Shown here piece by piece: positions 32,341 through 40,536 of a DNA stretch of 53,023 bases. Numbering within the stretch: the stretch's first letter is position 1; every line of letters begins with the position of its first letter. Under the pieces are notes generated by a model. That model was not told the DNA's origin. It made no database searches and was given only the letters and a program-made list of their open reading frames with translations. Made by a program: the position numbers and the translations under genes. This DNA is from Phycisphaerae bacterium (GTDB lineage: Bacteria; Planctomycetota; Phycisphaerae; UBA1845; JAFGLZ01), in contig JAFGLZ010000106.1 in the NCBI GenBank assembly GCA_016927755.1, positions 1-53,023 on the forward strand. Direction: 5' to 3'.

Positions 32341-32987
32341 CGGCTAGGAAGAAGACCATCACGATCGTGGCGTTCGGCGATTCCATCACTCGCGGGCTGG
32401 CGGGTGAGGGGGTGACGGAGGCCAAGACGTACCGCAAGGTGTTACAGTCGCGGCTGCGGAAGGACCTGGGCCGGGAGGTGACGGTGGTCAACGCGGGGGC
32501 GGACAGCGACATCACGTCGCTGGCGCTTCACCGGATGGAGACGGACGTCCTGAAGCACGAGGCGGACTGGATCACGATCATGTTTGGGGTGAACGACGCG
32601 GGGTTCTTCCGGCCGTGGGGGGCGCCGGCGAAGTTTCCGCGGGTGGTGCCGGAGCAGTTCGAGAACAACCTGATCGAGATCGTGGGACGGGTGCGGGGGG
32701 CCAAGGCCAGGCCGGTGCTCGTCACGCCGGTTCCGATGAGCCACCACTACGGGCTGAAGGACCTGCCGTACTATCGGGAGCGGGGGCTCAACAGCCTGGT
32801 CGAGCGATACGCGCGGATCATTCAGCAGGTCGGCAAGAAGCTGGAGGTGCCGGTGGTGGACGTCTTCCGCGAGTTCCAGAAGGTGGCGGATTGGAACGAC
32901 CTCGTCCCGGACGGGGTGCACCCCAGCGCGGGGGGGCAGGCGGTGGTGGCGGAGATCCTGTACGGGTTCTTCGGGGACGTGTTGTAG
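32337..32987 (+). CDS. SGNH/GDSL hydrolase
   Basis: The 216-residue protein has the four SGNH blocks: AFGDSITRG (nucleophile Ser, about residue 16), NAGADSD (Gly block), MFGVNDAG (Asn block) and PDGVHPSAGG (catalytic Asp/His). There is no signal peptide, so it is probably cytoplasmic. The family includes esterases and lipases, many of which deacetylate sugars; with glycan genes around, a carbohydrate esterase role is plausible. The start overlaps the zinc-ribbon gene stop, so it may depend on upstream translation; no clear independent SD is visible. Confidence 0.9.
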   Translation: MTARKKTITIVAFGDSITRGLAGEGVTEAKTYRKVLQSRLRKDLGREVTVVNAGADSDITSLALHRMETDVLKHEADWITIMFGVNDAGFFRPWGAPAKFPRVVPEQFENNLIEIVGRVRGAKARPVLVTPVPMSHHYGLKDLPYYRERGLNSLVERYARIIQQVGKKLEVPVVDVFREFQKVADWNDLVPDGVHPSAGGQAVVAEILYGFFGDVL

Positions 32988-32994
32988 GGGCGGG

Positions 32995-33064
32995 GATCAG
33001 GTAGTCCACATCTATGGGCGTTGAAGGACTCGAGCAGATCTCTGAAGTCGGGGTAGATCTCCAT
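32995..33064 (-). pseudogene. Remnant of a nucleotidyltransferase-like toxin start, overlapping the partner gene
   Basis: On the minus strand from an ATG at 33064 the reading MEIYPDFRDLLESFNAHR resembles the first residues of the DUF6036/nucleotidyltransferase proteins that accompany short RLQR-ending partners. After one extra T, VDYLI follows (expected next: VDYLIVG), then similarity ends within a few bases of the SGNH gene stop. So the gene is frameshifted and almost wholly deleted. The first 53 bp overlap the last codons of the partner at 33012 in another frame. The identification depends on a short match recalled from the family. Confidence 0.42.
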
Positions 33065-33194
33065 AAAATTGCTTCCGCAAGAAGTCGACGGCGGCCACGC
33101 GTTCCTCGGGCGGCCTGCTGAGCCAGTAGGCGAGGTCCTCCTGAATGGAGGACTTGTCCTTCAAGGATCGCCTGACTACTACTTTGCGAATCAT
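33012..33194 (-). CDS. Short antitoxin-like partner protein
   Basis: The 60-residue product has KSSIQEDLAYWLSRPPEERV and AVDFLRKQFYGDLPRLQRSA. This resembles small proteins of the pattern YWLSxTPEERLxAVxxLRRQ...RLQR that precede nucleotidyltransferase (DUF6036-like) genes. It is probably the regulatory half of a toxin-antitoxin-like pair; the other half is reduced to the remnant at 32995-33064. No Shine-Dalgarno is visible before the ATG, and a candidate -10 lies only 6 bp upstream, so a leaderless mRNA is possible. Confidence 0.62.
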   Translation of the reverse strand: MIRKVVVRRSLKDKSSIQEDLAYWLSRPPEERVAAVDFLRKQFYGDLPRLQRSARVLQRP

Positions 33195-33200
33195 GCTTCT

Positions 33201-33228
33201 ATGATAGCGTTCGCCAGGCAGGGGTAAA
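33201..33228 (-). promoter_or_regulatory. Candidate promoter for the antitoxin-like gene (leaderless)
   Basis: On the minus strand TTTACC (33228-33223) and TATCAT (33206-33201) are spaced 16 bp. The -10 ends 6 bp before the ATG at 33194, so transcription would begin at or next to the start codon. Confidence 0.35.
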
Positions 33229-33339
33229 GCCGGTCTGGCCTTACGTATTCCGGAGAGTTCCGAGGGCCCTGCGTCGAGAAGAGGCTTCGGGCAGCACAGA
33301 CTCCTGCAGGAGGTGGTCTTCGAAATCAAGGAGCATTCT

Positions 33340-34587
33340 ATGGTGTCGACCGCATCTCTGGCGATCGTTGCAGCCGTCCATCTCGTCTCGGCGGGGGCCT
33401 CGGCCGAGCCGTTTCGGGAGACGCTGATCAGCACGGAGCAGAACATCGACGTTGCGGATTGGGAGATATGTGGCGCGCGGGTCACGCCCGGGTGTTCGAC
33501 GCCGTGGTCGGTTCGCAAGGTCGCGCTACATGGCGGCAAGCAGGAGGGCGTCTCCCTGATTGTCGTGGACAACGGCAAGCTTCGGCTGACGGTGGTTCCG
33601 ACGCGGGGGATGGGGGTTTTGTCGGTCGTGATGGGCGACGCGCGGTTGGGTTGGGACTCGCCGGTGAAGGAGGTCGTGCATCCGAAGTTCGTCAACCTCG
33701 AGAGTCGGGGCGGTCTGGGGTGGCTCGACGGCTTCAACGAGTGGATGTGCCGTTGCGGGCTGGAGTGGATGGGTCATCCGGGGCCGGACAAGTTCATCAC
33801 GAACGTCGGGGACGAAGCGGTGATGTCGCTGACGCTTCACGGGAAGATCGCGAACATCCCGGCCAGGGACGTGGAGGTGGTGGTGGATCGCGAGAGCCCG
33901 TATCGCATCCGTGTTTGGGGTCGTGTTGACGAGCGGCTGTTCTTTGGTCCGAAGCTGGAGCTTCGGACGGAGATCTCGACGGAGCCGGGGTCGAACTCGT
34001 TTCGGATCGCCGACGAGATCACGAACGACGGGGCGCAGGATCAGGAGTTCCAGATCGTCTATCACTGCAACCATGGCCGGCCGTTGTTGGGGGAGGGTTC
34101 GACGTTCGTTGCGCCGGTGGCGCGTGTCAGTCCGTTCAACGCGACGGCGGCCAAGGGGGTTGGCACGTTCGACCGGTACGCGGGGCCGACGGCGGGGTAT
34201 ATCGAGCAGGTCTATTGTCTGAAGCTGCACGGCGACCAGGAGGGTCGGACGCTGGCGATGCTGCGAAACAAGGCGGGGGATCGCGCGGTGGCGATGGCGT
34301 TTTCGACGCGGGAGCTGCCGTGTTTTACGCTTTGGAAGAACACGACGGCCGAGAAGGACGGCTACGTCACGGGTCTCGAGCCGGGGACGAGCTACTCCTA
34401 CAACCGCAGCATTGAGAGGAAGCTCGGGCGGGTTCCGAAGCTGGCTCCGGGGGCGAGCCGTCGGATCGCCCTGGATGTGTCGATCCTGTCGGGGGCGGAG
34501 CAGGTCGGGGAGGCGGCGGGTCGGGTCCGGGCGATCCAGGCGGGGCGGGCGCCGCGGGTCGATCGGGAGCCTCCGAAGCTGGACTAG
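33340..34587 (+). CDS. Secreted DUF4432 aldose-1-epimerase-like protein
   Basis: I start at the ATG at 33340, 6 bp after AAGGAG; 415 residues. MVSTASLAIVAAVHLVSAGASA is a signal peptide, unusual for a mutarotase-like protein. The body (LRLTVVPTRGMGVLSVVMGD, WLDGFNEWMCRCGLEWMG, FQIVYHCNHGRPLLGEGS, VTGLEPGTSYSYNR) matches DUF4432, a galactose-mutarotase-like beta-sandwich. VPTRGMG and NHGRPLL are the segments expected to line the sugar pocket. Members probably epimerise or bind sugars; the reaction is not established. The gene stands alone between the antitoxin-like remnant and the NHL protein. Confidence 0.85.
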   Translation: MVSTASLAIVAAVHLVSAGASAEPFRETLISTEQNIDVADWEICGARVTPGCSTPWSVRKVALHGGKQEGVSLIVVDNGKLRLTVVPTRGMGVLSVVMGDARLGWDSPVKEVVHPKFVNLESRGGLGWLDGFNEWMCRCGLEWMGHPGPDKFITNVGDEAVMSLTLHGKIANIPARDVEVVVDRESPYRIRVWGRVDERLFFGPKLELRTEISTEPGSNSFRIADEITNDGAQDQEFQIVYHCNHGRPLLGEGSTFVAPVARVSPFNATAAKGVGTFDRYAGPTAGYIEQVYCLKLHGDQEGRTLAMLRNKAGDRAVAMAFSTRELPCFTLWKNTTAEKDGYVTGLEPGTSYSYNRSIERKLGRVPKLAPGASRRIALDVSILSGAEQVGEAAGRVRAIQAGRAPRVDREPPKLD

Positions 34588-34768
34588 GGCATTTCGCGTT
34601 TGGTATAGCATCCATCGAAGACAAGCGCCGTATCCCTCGCGCGTCTTGCGGAAGCGATTGTTCGCACTCCCCGGGTTTTCCCTGCAGCCCAGAAGCGCTG
34701 CCTGCCGAAAACAGGCTCATAGGGCGCATCGCCGATGTTCAGCAACCCCATTCACTGGAGTTGGATCT

Positions 34769-35674
34769 ATGAACCGCAGGGATTTCCTGAAGCTATCGGG
34801 TCAGGGCCTGGCCGCTCTGGGGCTGGCGGGGAGCGGGTGTCTTCCTCAGACGCCGCCTTCCTCGGGTGGCGTGGCGTCGGTCCTTGCCGTGAGCGAGGAG
34901 TATTTGGTCTTCGACCCGGAAGGCGTGACATACGAACTGAGGCCGAGCGAGCATAAGGTCTTACGGCTAGGTGCGTTCTGCACGCCGGTCTGGGAGGTCG
35001 GCGGGCTCGGGACGGAGCACGGGGAGCTGAACTACCCGGTGGCGATGGACGTGGACAGCCAGGGGCGGCTGTACGTCGTCGATCTGGGCAACAGCCGGAT
35101 CGAGGTGTACGACAAGGACGGGAACTACCTCCGCCAGATCGGCCCGAGCCGGGTCGAGGGCGCCACGGACCGGTCGTATCTGAATTACTGCCGCCACATC
35201 GACATCGACAGTCAGGATCGGATCTACGTTTGTGACTCGGCCGATCACCAGGTTCACGTGTTCGACACTCAGGGGGACGAGATCCGGGAGTTCGGTGAGT
35301 TCGGCACGGAGGCTGGGGAGCTGAACTATCCGGTTGCGGTGGCGATCGACTCGAGCGGGAACCTCCACGTGGTGGACAAGGGCAACGCGCGGGTTCAGGT
35401 GTATGCGCCGGACGGGACGTTCTTGCGGAGTTACGGCGATTACGGCACGGATCGGGGCGGGCTTCAGACGCCGCGGGCGATTCTGATCGACGCGAGCGGG
35501 AACAGCTACATCGCCGACAGCGCGGATGCGCAGATCGACGTCTTCGGGTCGGACGGCTCGGTGAAGGACCCGATCGTTCCGACGTTCGCGGACGGTCGAG
35601 GCGCCCACCCGATGCACCTGAGCTGGACTCCGGACGGATCGATCTACGTGACGGCGCTGCCTGCATCGGCATGA
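34769..35674 (+). CDS. Tat-exported NHL-repeat beta-propeller protein
   Basis: The 301-residue protein starts with MNRRDFLKLSGQGLAALGLA, a clear twin-arginine leader, followed by GSGC, a possible lipobox. Four or five NHL blades follow (YPVAMDVDSQGRLYVVDLGN, HIDIDSQDRIYVCDSADHQV, YPVAVAIDSSGNLHVVDKGN, ILIDASGNSYIADSADAQI). Tat export suggests folding or cofactor loading in the cytoplasm; no cofactor motif is visible. The SD is GGAG. It ends 36 bp before the first of three tail-collar genes and may be co-transcribed with them. Confidence 0.86.
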   Translation: MNRRDFLKLSGQGLAALGLAGSGCLPQTPPSSGGVASVLAVSEEYLVFDPEGVTYELRPSEHKVLRLGAFCTPVWEVGGLGTEHGELNYPVAMDVDSQGRLYVVDLGNSRIEVYDKDGNYLRQIGPSRVEGATDRSYLNYCRHIDIDSQDRIYVCDSADHQVHVFDTQGDEIREFGEFGTEAGELNYPVAVAIDSSGNLHVVDKGNARVQVYAPDGTFLRSYGDYGTDRGGLQTPRAILIDASGNSYIADSADAQIDVFGSDGSVKDPIVPTFADGRGAHPMHLSWTPDGSIYVTALPASA

Positions 35675-35710
35675 CGAGGCCCGGGGATCGGGTTTGGGAG
35701 GAACACATTC

Positions 35711-36043
35711 ATGGAAGCCTTCATAGGACTCATCATCCCGTGGCCGATGAATTGGGCGCCGCAGAACTGGCTGCCCTGCGACGGGCGATTGCTGCAGATC
35801 GTCAACTACCAGGCGCTCTTCTCATTGATCTGGAATCAATTCGGCGGGGACGGACGCGTCACGTTCGCCTTGCCCGACCTTCGTGGACGCGCCCCGGTCG
35901 GGGCGGGACAGGGGCCGGGCTTGGACGCCGTCCAGCTTGCCCAGTCATCGACTCAGAACGCTGCCGGCACCGACGGGCTGGCCCAGCTCGGCACGAATTA
36001 CGTCATCTGCGTGGACGGCATCTACCCGCAGCGAGACTACTGA
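35711..36043 (+). CDS. Phage tail-collar domain protein, copy 1 (MdpB-like)
   Basis: The 110-residue protein (MEAFIGLIIPWPMNWAPQNW, CDGRLLQIVNYQALFSLI, FALPDLRGRAPVGAGQGP) fits the phage Tail Collar domain as found in small bacterial microcystin-dependent-protein relatives. Motifs FALPDLRGR and CDG are invariant in all three copies here. The family makes short tail-fibre-like trimers in phages; in bacteria the role is unclear. There are no tail, capsid or baseplate genes nearby, so a prophage is unlikely. It is the first of a tandem triplet. Confidence 0.9.
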   Translation: MEAFIGLIIPWPMNWAPQNWLPCDGRLLQIVNYQALFSLIWNQFGGDGRVTFALPDLRGRAPVGAGQGPGLDAVQLAQSSTQNAAGTDGLAQLGTNYVICVDGIYPQRDY

Positions 36044-36140
36044 TGGCTTTCGTGGAGGGTCGAGTGGGATGGGTGCTCTTCGGCGCGGATACGAGGATGA
36101 CGCTGCACGGGCGACGGTGCGAAAACGGAGATAGCTCGTT

Positions 36141-36476
36141 ATGGACGCATGGATTGGGATGATCGCGCTATGGCCGGTGGCCTGGGCGCCTTTGGGCTGG
36201 GCCTTTTGCCAGGGACAGTTGCTTCAGATCGCCGAGCATCAGGCGCTGTACGCCCTGATCGGCATTCAGTTCGGGGGGAACGGGACAACGACCTTTGCGC
36301 TGCCTGATCTTCGTGGTCGTGCGCCGGTCGGGATCGGGCAGGGGCCTGGGCTGGAGGACGTGCCGCTGGCCCAACAGGCGGACCAGAACGCCAGCGGCGA
36401 TGACGGCATGGGGCAGCTTGGGATGGACTTCATCATCTGTCTGGATACGGGCGGGTACTTCCCGCCGCGCTACTGA
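36141..36476 (+). CDS. Phage tail-collar domain protein, copy 2 (MdpB-like)
   Basis: The 111-residue paralogue reads MDAWIGMIALWPVAWAPLGW, FCQGQLLQIAEHQALYALI and FALPDLRGRAPVGIGQGPGL. CDG of the other copies is replaced by CQG. It follows copy 1 by 97 bp and has GGAG 11 bp before the ATG. The high similarity with fixed order suggests local duplication and possibly a heteromeric product. Confidence 0.9.
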   Translation: MDAWIGMIALWPVAWAPLGWAFCQGQLLQIAEHQALYALIGIQFGGNGTTTFALPDLRGRAPVGIGQGPGLEDVPLAQQADQNASGDDGMGQLGMDFIICLDTGGYFPPRY

Positions 36477-36542
36477 GAAGTGGTCGCGTTAGCGCGTGTA
36501 TCCCAAAGCACGGGTTGATCCGGTGCTCTTTGGAGACGTTCG

Positions 36543-36872
36543 ATGGACGCATTCATTGGGACGATTATTGCCTGGCCGATGACGTGGGCGCCGCAGGGCT
36601 GGTTGCCGTGCGATGGAAGACTCCTGCCGATCAGCGGAAACGAGGCCCTTTACTCCCTATTGGGGGGCAATTTCGGCGGGAATTGGCAGACGAACTTCGC
36701 CCTGCCGGACCTGCGCGGGCGCGTGCCGGTTGGCATGGGCCAGGGCCCAGGCCTGGCCAACGTCACGCTTGGCGAGGAGTCGACGCAGAACGCCTGCGGG
36801 ACCGGCGGGACGGCACAACTCGGGCTGAACTACATCATCTGCGTTAATGGGATCTATCCGTCGCGTCCGTAG
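36543..36872 (+). CDS. Phage tail-collar domain protein, copy 3 (MdpB-like)
   Basis: The 109-residue paralogue reads MDAFIGTIIAWPMTWAPQGW, CDGRLLPISGNEALYSLLGG and FALPDLRGRVPVGMGQGPGL. The SD GGAG lies before the ATG and 66 bp separate it from copy 2. The C-terminal NYIICVNGIYPSRP matches copy 1 (NYVICVDGIYPQRDY) more closely than copy 2. Confidence 0.9.
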   Translation: MDAFIGTIIAWPMTWAPQGWLPCDGRLLPISGNEALYSLLGGNFGGNWQTNFALPDLRGRVPVGMGQGPGLANVTLGEESTQNACGTGGTAQLGLNYIICVNGIYPSRP

Positions 36873-36901
36873 GTGAAGCCGATGGGGCGGGGGACTGAGC
36901 A

Positions 36902-37366
36902 TCACGCGACGGCCTTGCGGCGTTCTCTGAGGGCGGCGGGAATCATCAATGCACAACCTAGTTGTCCGATGAAGATGGTCAGGAAGGCGGGCAGGGCCGA
37001 GGCGGCGATGAGGAACGCGGGGACGATTCGCCCGGCGAGCACGAGCAGCCAGACGATCGACAGCAGGATCAACCATCCGAATCGCCGGCTTCGGCGGCCG
37101 GCGACCCACAGACTCACGATACCCAACCACAGGACGGCGGTGGCGGCGAGAAAGGCGTTTCGCCAGGGGGCGAAGGCCTCGTTGTGGAACCACGGCGCGT
37201 CCGATTTGGCCATGGCCCAGTAGATTCCCAGCTCGAGCAGCACGAAGAGGACGAGTCCCATGCGGTAGTCAGCGGGCATGGGCGGGGCGTCGTCTTTTGT
37301 CCGCTGGGGCGCGGTGCGCGTGGTGGGTTGGGTGGCCGATCGCTTGGATGGTTTTCCGCGGGCCAT
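36902..37366 (-). CDS. Small membrane protein, four predicted helices
   Basis: The 154-residue protein is not recognised. A basic, hydrophilic N-terminus of about 35 residues (KPSKRSATQPTTRTAPQRTK) is followed by four hydrophobic segments (MGLVLFVLLELGIYWAM, FLAATAVLWLGIVSLWV, GWLILLSIVWLLVLAGRI and AFLIAASALPAFLTIFIGQL) and a basic end RERRKAVA. It converges with tail-collar copy 3 (29 bp apart). No catalytic motif is visible. Confidence 0.7.
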   Translation of the reverse strand: MARGKPSKRSATQPTTRTAPQRTKDDAPPMPADYRMGLVLFVLLELGIYWAMAKSDAPWFHNEAFAPWRNAFLAATAVLWLGIVSLWVAGRRSRRFGWLILLSIVWLLVLAGRIVPAFLIAASALPAFLTIFIGQLGCALMIPAALRERRKAVA

Positions 37367-37484
37367 CTATTCACCATGCAGTAACAAGGCATCCTTTGAT
37401 CGGATGCGGATTCGCGTTCCCCACCGCTGAAGCGATGGGCCACCCGGGCATACGTTCACCATGCGCGAGCGGGGTGCTCATCGC

Positions 37485-38558
37485 CTACGACGGAAACGGG
37501 ACGCCCATTCGTTTGCCGAGCGCGGTGAGCAGGTTGCTTGTCTCCGGTGCGATCGGGCAGCCGGTTTCTAGCCGCTGTGCCTTGGTTCGGAGCTCGGGCT
37601 CGCCGGGGATCATGACCTCCTTGTAGCCCGGGGCGGGCGGGATGGCCTTGAGCTCCTTAAACATTTCGTCGATCCGTCTTCGGAAGTCGGTCAGCGGCAG
37701 GAACGCCTCGACGTCGATGGCCTGGACGTAGTGGCCCATGGCGGAGACGTTTTGCCAGTCGTCGAACTTTCGGATGATGTGCGGGCCGTAGGGCATGCCG
37801 GTGAGCAGGGCGCAGGTGGCTTCGATCATGACGGCGATGCCGTATCCCTTGGCGCCGCCCATGGGGACGGCGGAGTAGTCTTTGATGATCGCGTCGTCGG
37901 AGGCGGGTTTGGTCAGGACGTTTCCGTCGGCGTCGACGGCCCAGTCTGGGGGGATTTCCTTACCGGCGTGGCCGGCGGCTCGGATCTTTCCGAAGGCGAC
38001 CTGGCTGGTGGCCATATCGGCGCAGTACATGGGGGTGTCGAATCCGGCCGGCGCGGCGAAGCAGATGGGGGCGGTGCCGAAGAACTTCTTCCTGCCGCCG
38101 AAGGGGATGACGTCGCTTTCGCCGTGGCTCCAGAGCATACCGATGCAGCCGCGCTCGGCGGCGTGGATGGCGTAGGGGGCGGCGGCGCCGAAGTGGTTGG
38201 AGTTTCTGACGGAGACGGCGCCGAGGCCGCACTCCTTGGCCATCTCGATCGCCTTTTGCATGGCGAGCCAGGTGGGCGGCTGGCCGAGGCCTCGGTCGCC
38301 GTCGACCGTGCCGAGGGCCGCGCGTCGCTTGTCGAACGTGACGTTGGGCTTCGGCGTGAAGAGCCCTTGTTCGAGGCGCTTGCAGTAGTTGTCGCAGAGG
38401 AACACGCCGTGGGTGTCGACGCCGCGGAGGTTGGACTCGATGAGGACGTCGGCCGTGATCTCGGCGTGCTCCTTCGGGCAGCCGACCTTTTCGAAGACGC
38501 CGACGGCGAAGGCACGGAGCTTGTCGGCGGGGATCAGCTTGGTGTCATTGCTGGGCAT
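37485..38558 (-). CDS. Ldh2/malate-type NAD(P)-dependent dehydrogenase
   Basis: The 357-residue enzyme belongs to the malate/L-lactate dehydrogenase (LDH2) family. Key stretches are ADVLIESNLRGVDTHGV (the conserved R-G-x-D-T/S-H-G-V with catalytic His), VSVRNSNHFGAAAPYA, MLWSHGESDVIPFGG and PMGGAKGYGIAVMIEA. Family members reduce or oxidise 2-oxo/2-hydroxy acids, including sugar-derived ones such as 2,3-diketo-gulonate and ureidoglycolate. It lies 19 bp after the Gfo/Idh gene, so both probably serve one sugar-acid pathway. The substrate cannot be named from the sequence. Confidence 0.9.
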   Translation of the reverse strand: MPSNDTKLIPADKLRAFAVGVFEKVGCPKEHAEITADVLIESNLRGVDTHGVFLCDNYCKRLEQGLFTPKPNVTFDKRRAALGTVDGDRGLGQPPTWLAMQKAIEMAKECGLGAVSVRNSNHFGAAAPYAIHAAERGCIGMLWSHGESDVIPFGGRKKFFGTAPICFAAPAGFDTPMYCADMATSQVAFGKIRAAGHAGKEIPPDWAVDADGNVLTKPASDDAIIKDYSAVPMGGAKGYGIAVMIEATCALLTGMPYGPHIIRKFDDWQNVSAMGHYVQAIDVEAFLPLTDFRRRIDEMFKELKAIPPAPGYKEVMIPGEPELRTKAQRLETGCPIAPETSNLLTALGKRMGVPFPS

Positions 38559-38577
38559 GGTGTCTGGCCTTTTCTAT

Positions 38578-39612
38578 CTACAGTTCCGTTCCGATGCCCG
38601 ATGCGCAGGCGTCGAGGCCGGGGCAGAATGCCACGTCGTTTCTGCGGATGGCGTCGACGAGCATCATGGTCTTGAGGGCGTCGGCGAAGTTGGGGCCGGG
38701 GGGCTTTCGCGACTTCACCGCGTCGATGAAGGCTCGTGCCTGCTGGTAGAAGCCGAAGTTGGTCTTGGTGTCGTTCGGGTCTTTGACGAACTCGTCGATC
38801 GTCCGTCGTCGTCGGCCCTTGTCGTCGACCTCTTCGAGGTCGACCTGCGGCTCGACGTAGGCGGAGTAGCCGGTGGCGTGGACCTCGAACGTGTGGATCC
38901 GTCCGCCGGTGCTCCAGTTGGTCTGGAGGACGCCGACGCAGCCGGAGTCGAACGTGACGATGGCGTTCCAGGCGTTGGGGACGACGTCGTTGAACTGGTT
39001 GACGGCGGCGGCGACGTTGACGACCTCGCCACCGGCCAGCCAGCGGAGGGCGTCGACGGCGTGGATGGCGTCGCAGCCGATGACGTCGATTGCGCCGTCG
39101 TAGTAGACGGCGGAGGCGTTCTTGTAGAAGGTGGCATTGACCTGTTGGATGCGTCCCTTCTTGGCGGCGGTGGCTCGGGCGTCGGTGAGCATCGGTGTAT
39201 AGCGCCGGTTGAAGCCGACCATGGTGACGCATCGGTTCTTCGCGGCCAGGCGGGCCATGCTACTTACCTGGAAGGTGGTGAGGGCGGGGGGCTTCTCGAT
39301 GAAGACGTCGAGCTTTCGGTTGAGGCAGGTCACGACGATGTCGTAGAGGTGGTGGGGGGGCATGAGGACGTAGACGGCGTCGCATTTGACCTCGTCGAGC
39401 ATCTGCTGATAGCCGTGATAGAGCTTCTTGATGCCGAAGCGCTTGCCGGTCTCGTCGCGTTTGGCCTTGACGAGGTCGCAGAGGGCGACCATCTCGACGT
39501 CCTTGAACTCGGTGAGGCTGGGGTAGTGCACGCCGTTGGCCATGCCGCCGGCGCCGATGAGGGCGACGCGGACCTTCTTCTTACCGATTCGAGCAGCGGT
39601 CTTCTTGGGCAC
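38578..39612 (-). CDS. Gfo/Idh/MocA family oxidoreductase
   Basis: The start is a GTG at 39612, 8 bp after GGAGGA; 344 residues. The Rossmann motif VRVALIGAGGMANG and the EKPPALT segment (with the conserved EKP lysine) identify the Gfo/Idh/MocA family; CDAIHAVDALRWLAGG carries the usual catalytic Asp-x-x-His pattern. These enzymes oxidise or reduce sugars and inositols with NAD(P). No Tat leader is present, so it is cytoplasmic. It heads a two-gene unit with the Ldh2-type dehydrogenase. Confidence 0.93.
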   Translation of the reverse strand: MPKKTAARIGKKKVRVALIGAGGMANGVHYPSLTEFKDVEMVALCDLVKAKRDETGKRFGIKKLYHGYQQMLDEVKCDAVYVLMPPHHLYDIVVTCLNRKLDVFIEKPPALTTFQVSSMARLAAKNRCVTMVGFNRRYTPMLTDARATAAKKGRIQQVNATFYKNASAVYYDGAIDVIGCDAIHAVDALRWLAGGEVVNVAAAVNQFNDVVPNAWNAIVTFDSGCVGVLQTNWSTGGRIHTFEVHATGYSAYVEPQVDLEEVDDKGRRRRTIDEFVKDPNDTKTNFGFYQQARAFIDAVKSRKPPGPNFADALKTMMLVDAIRRNDVAFCPGLDACASGIGTEL

Positions 39613-39875
39613 CGGGTTGTCCTCCGCGGTTTGATGCAGTTTGCGCCTGCCTGTGCGATCGGGGGGTCATTGTGACAGGGGGTTGGTTGGGGTGCAACTG
39701 TGGGCCGTCACGTGTCCCACCCTTGGCGGCTCCGCGACGATCCAGTCCTCGGGGATTCCTTGTCGGCATGTTTTCGTCCGTGGACAGGCGTTAGAATGAT
39801 GGTGGTCGTTGACGTCGCCATGGGGTTGGTGAAGACCGCTCACCTGGCGAAGAAGGCGTCGGGAGGATCGCGGGA

Positions 39876-40163
39876 ATGGTCAAAGTAGATACGATCGAAG
39901 GCATCGTGGACGACGTTCTGTGGTGTCACTATGACATTACGAACGACGTTCTTTACCTGCGACTCGTCAAATACCGAGGAATCCCCGCTTACTCGGAGGA
40001 GACGGACGACGGCCTGCTGATCGTGCGCCGGGAAGACAACGACGAAGTTGCCGGCATGACCATCATCAACTGGTGGAAGCGTTTCGGCACGGGCGAGTTG
40101 CCCGATTCCATCCATGAGCTGGAGCGAGCGATCGAACCGTGGGCTCGCAGAGTGGCGGCCTGA
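39876..40163 (+). CDS. DUF2283-like protein
   Basis: The 95-residue protein reads CHYDITNDVLYLRLVKYRGI, TDDGLLIVRREDNDEVAGMT and IINWWKRFGTG. The pattern YD...DVLYLRL, followed by an acidic strand and VAGMTI, fits the DUF2283 fold, a small beta protein often encoded next to toxin-like or DUF4258 genes. No such partner is visible. The ATG follows GGGAGGATCGCGGGA. Function unknown. Confidence 0.72.
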   Translation: MVKVDTIEGIVDDVLWCHYDITNDVLYLRLVKYRGIPAYSEETDDGLLIVRREDNDEVAGMTIINWWKRFGTGELPDSIHELERAIEPWARRVAA

Positions 40164-40477
40164 CGGGGGGCGAAATCGGGGTCGTCGAGATGGCGACTCA
40201 GTCCAGGTGCGACGGTCGTGTGGCTTTTGTGAGCCTCCGACGAATCGAAAGGATCATCTGGTCCGCAACTCAACGAGGACCGGCCTCAGGGATTCTGACC
40301 GTTTCGTGAGGTCCGGGGCGCTAGTCGGAACAGTCCTTACCTCTTGCCGATCCGAACTCGTTCCTTTTCTGTCCACGAAGGTGCCCTCGGAGGTCCGCAG
40401 CGGCTTGCACATGGCGGGACGCCCGGGGCGTGCCAGGGGCTTGATTGGGCGCAAGGTCCTGGGCGACGGGTTTCAGA

Positions 40478-40495
40478 ACCACAACATGTTGTGGT
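40478..40495. promoter_or_regulatory. Perfect 18-bp palindrome, candidate operator
   Basis: ACCACAACA-TGTTGTGGT is a perfect inverted repeat without spacer. It ends 41 bp before the -35 candidate of smc. Such a dyad is typical of a binding site for a dimeric regulator; as an RNA hairpin it would lack a loop. Confidence 0.55.
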
Positions 40496-40536
40496 GCGCT
40501 TGGGCTTACATACAACTTATTCGTGGTCGTTTCGCT

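Noticed and set aside
35711..36872. Prophage fragment
   Set aside because: Only tail-collar domain genes occur, with no integrase, capsid, portal or lysis genes; chromosomal MdpB-like triplets are a better explanation.
39700..39888. Short plus-strand open frame before the DUF2283-like gene
   Set aside because: No SD, no family-like residues, and it overlaps the better supported start at 39876.
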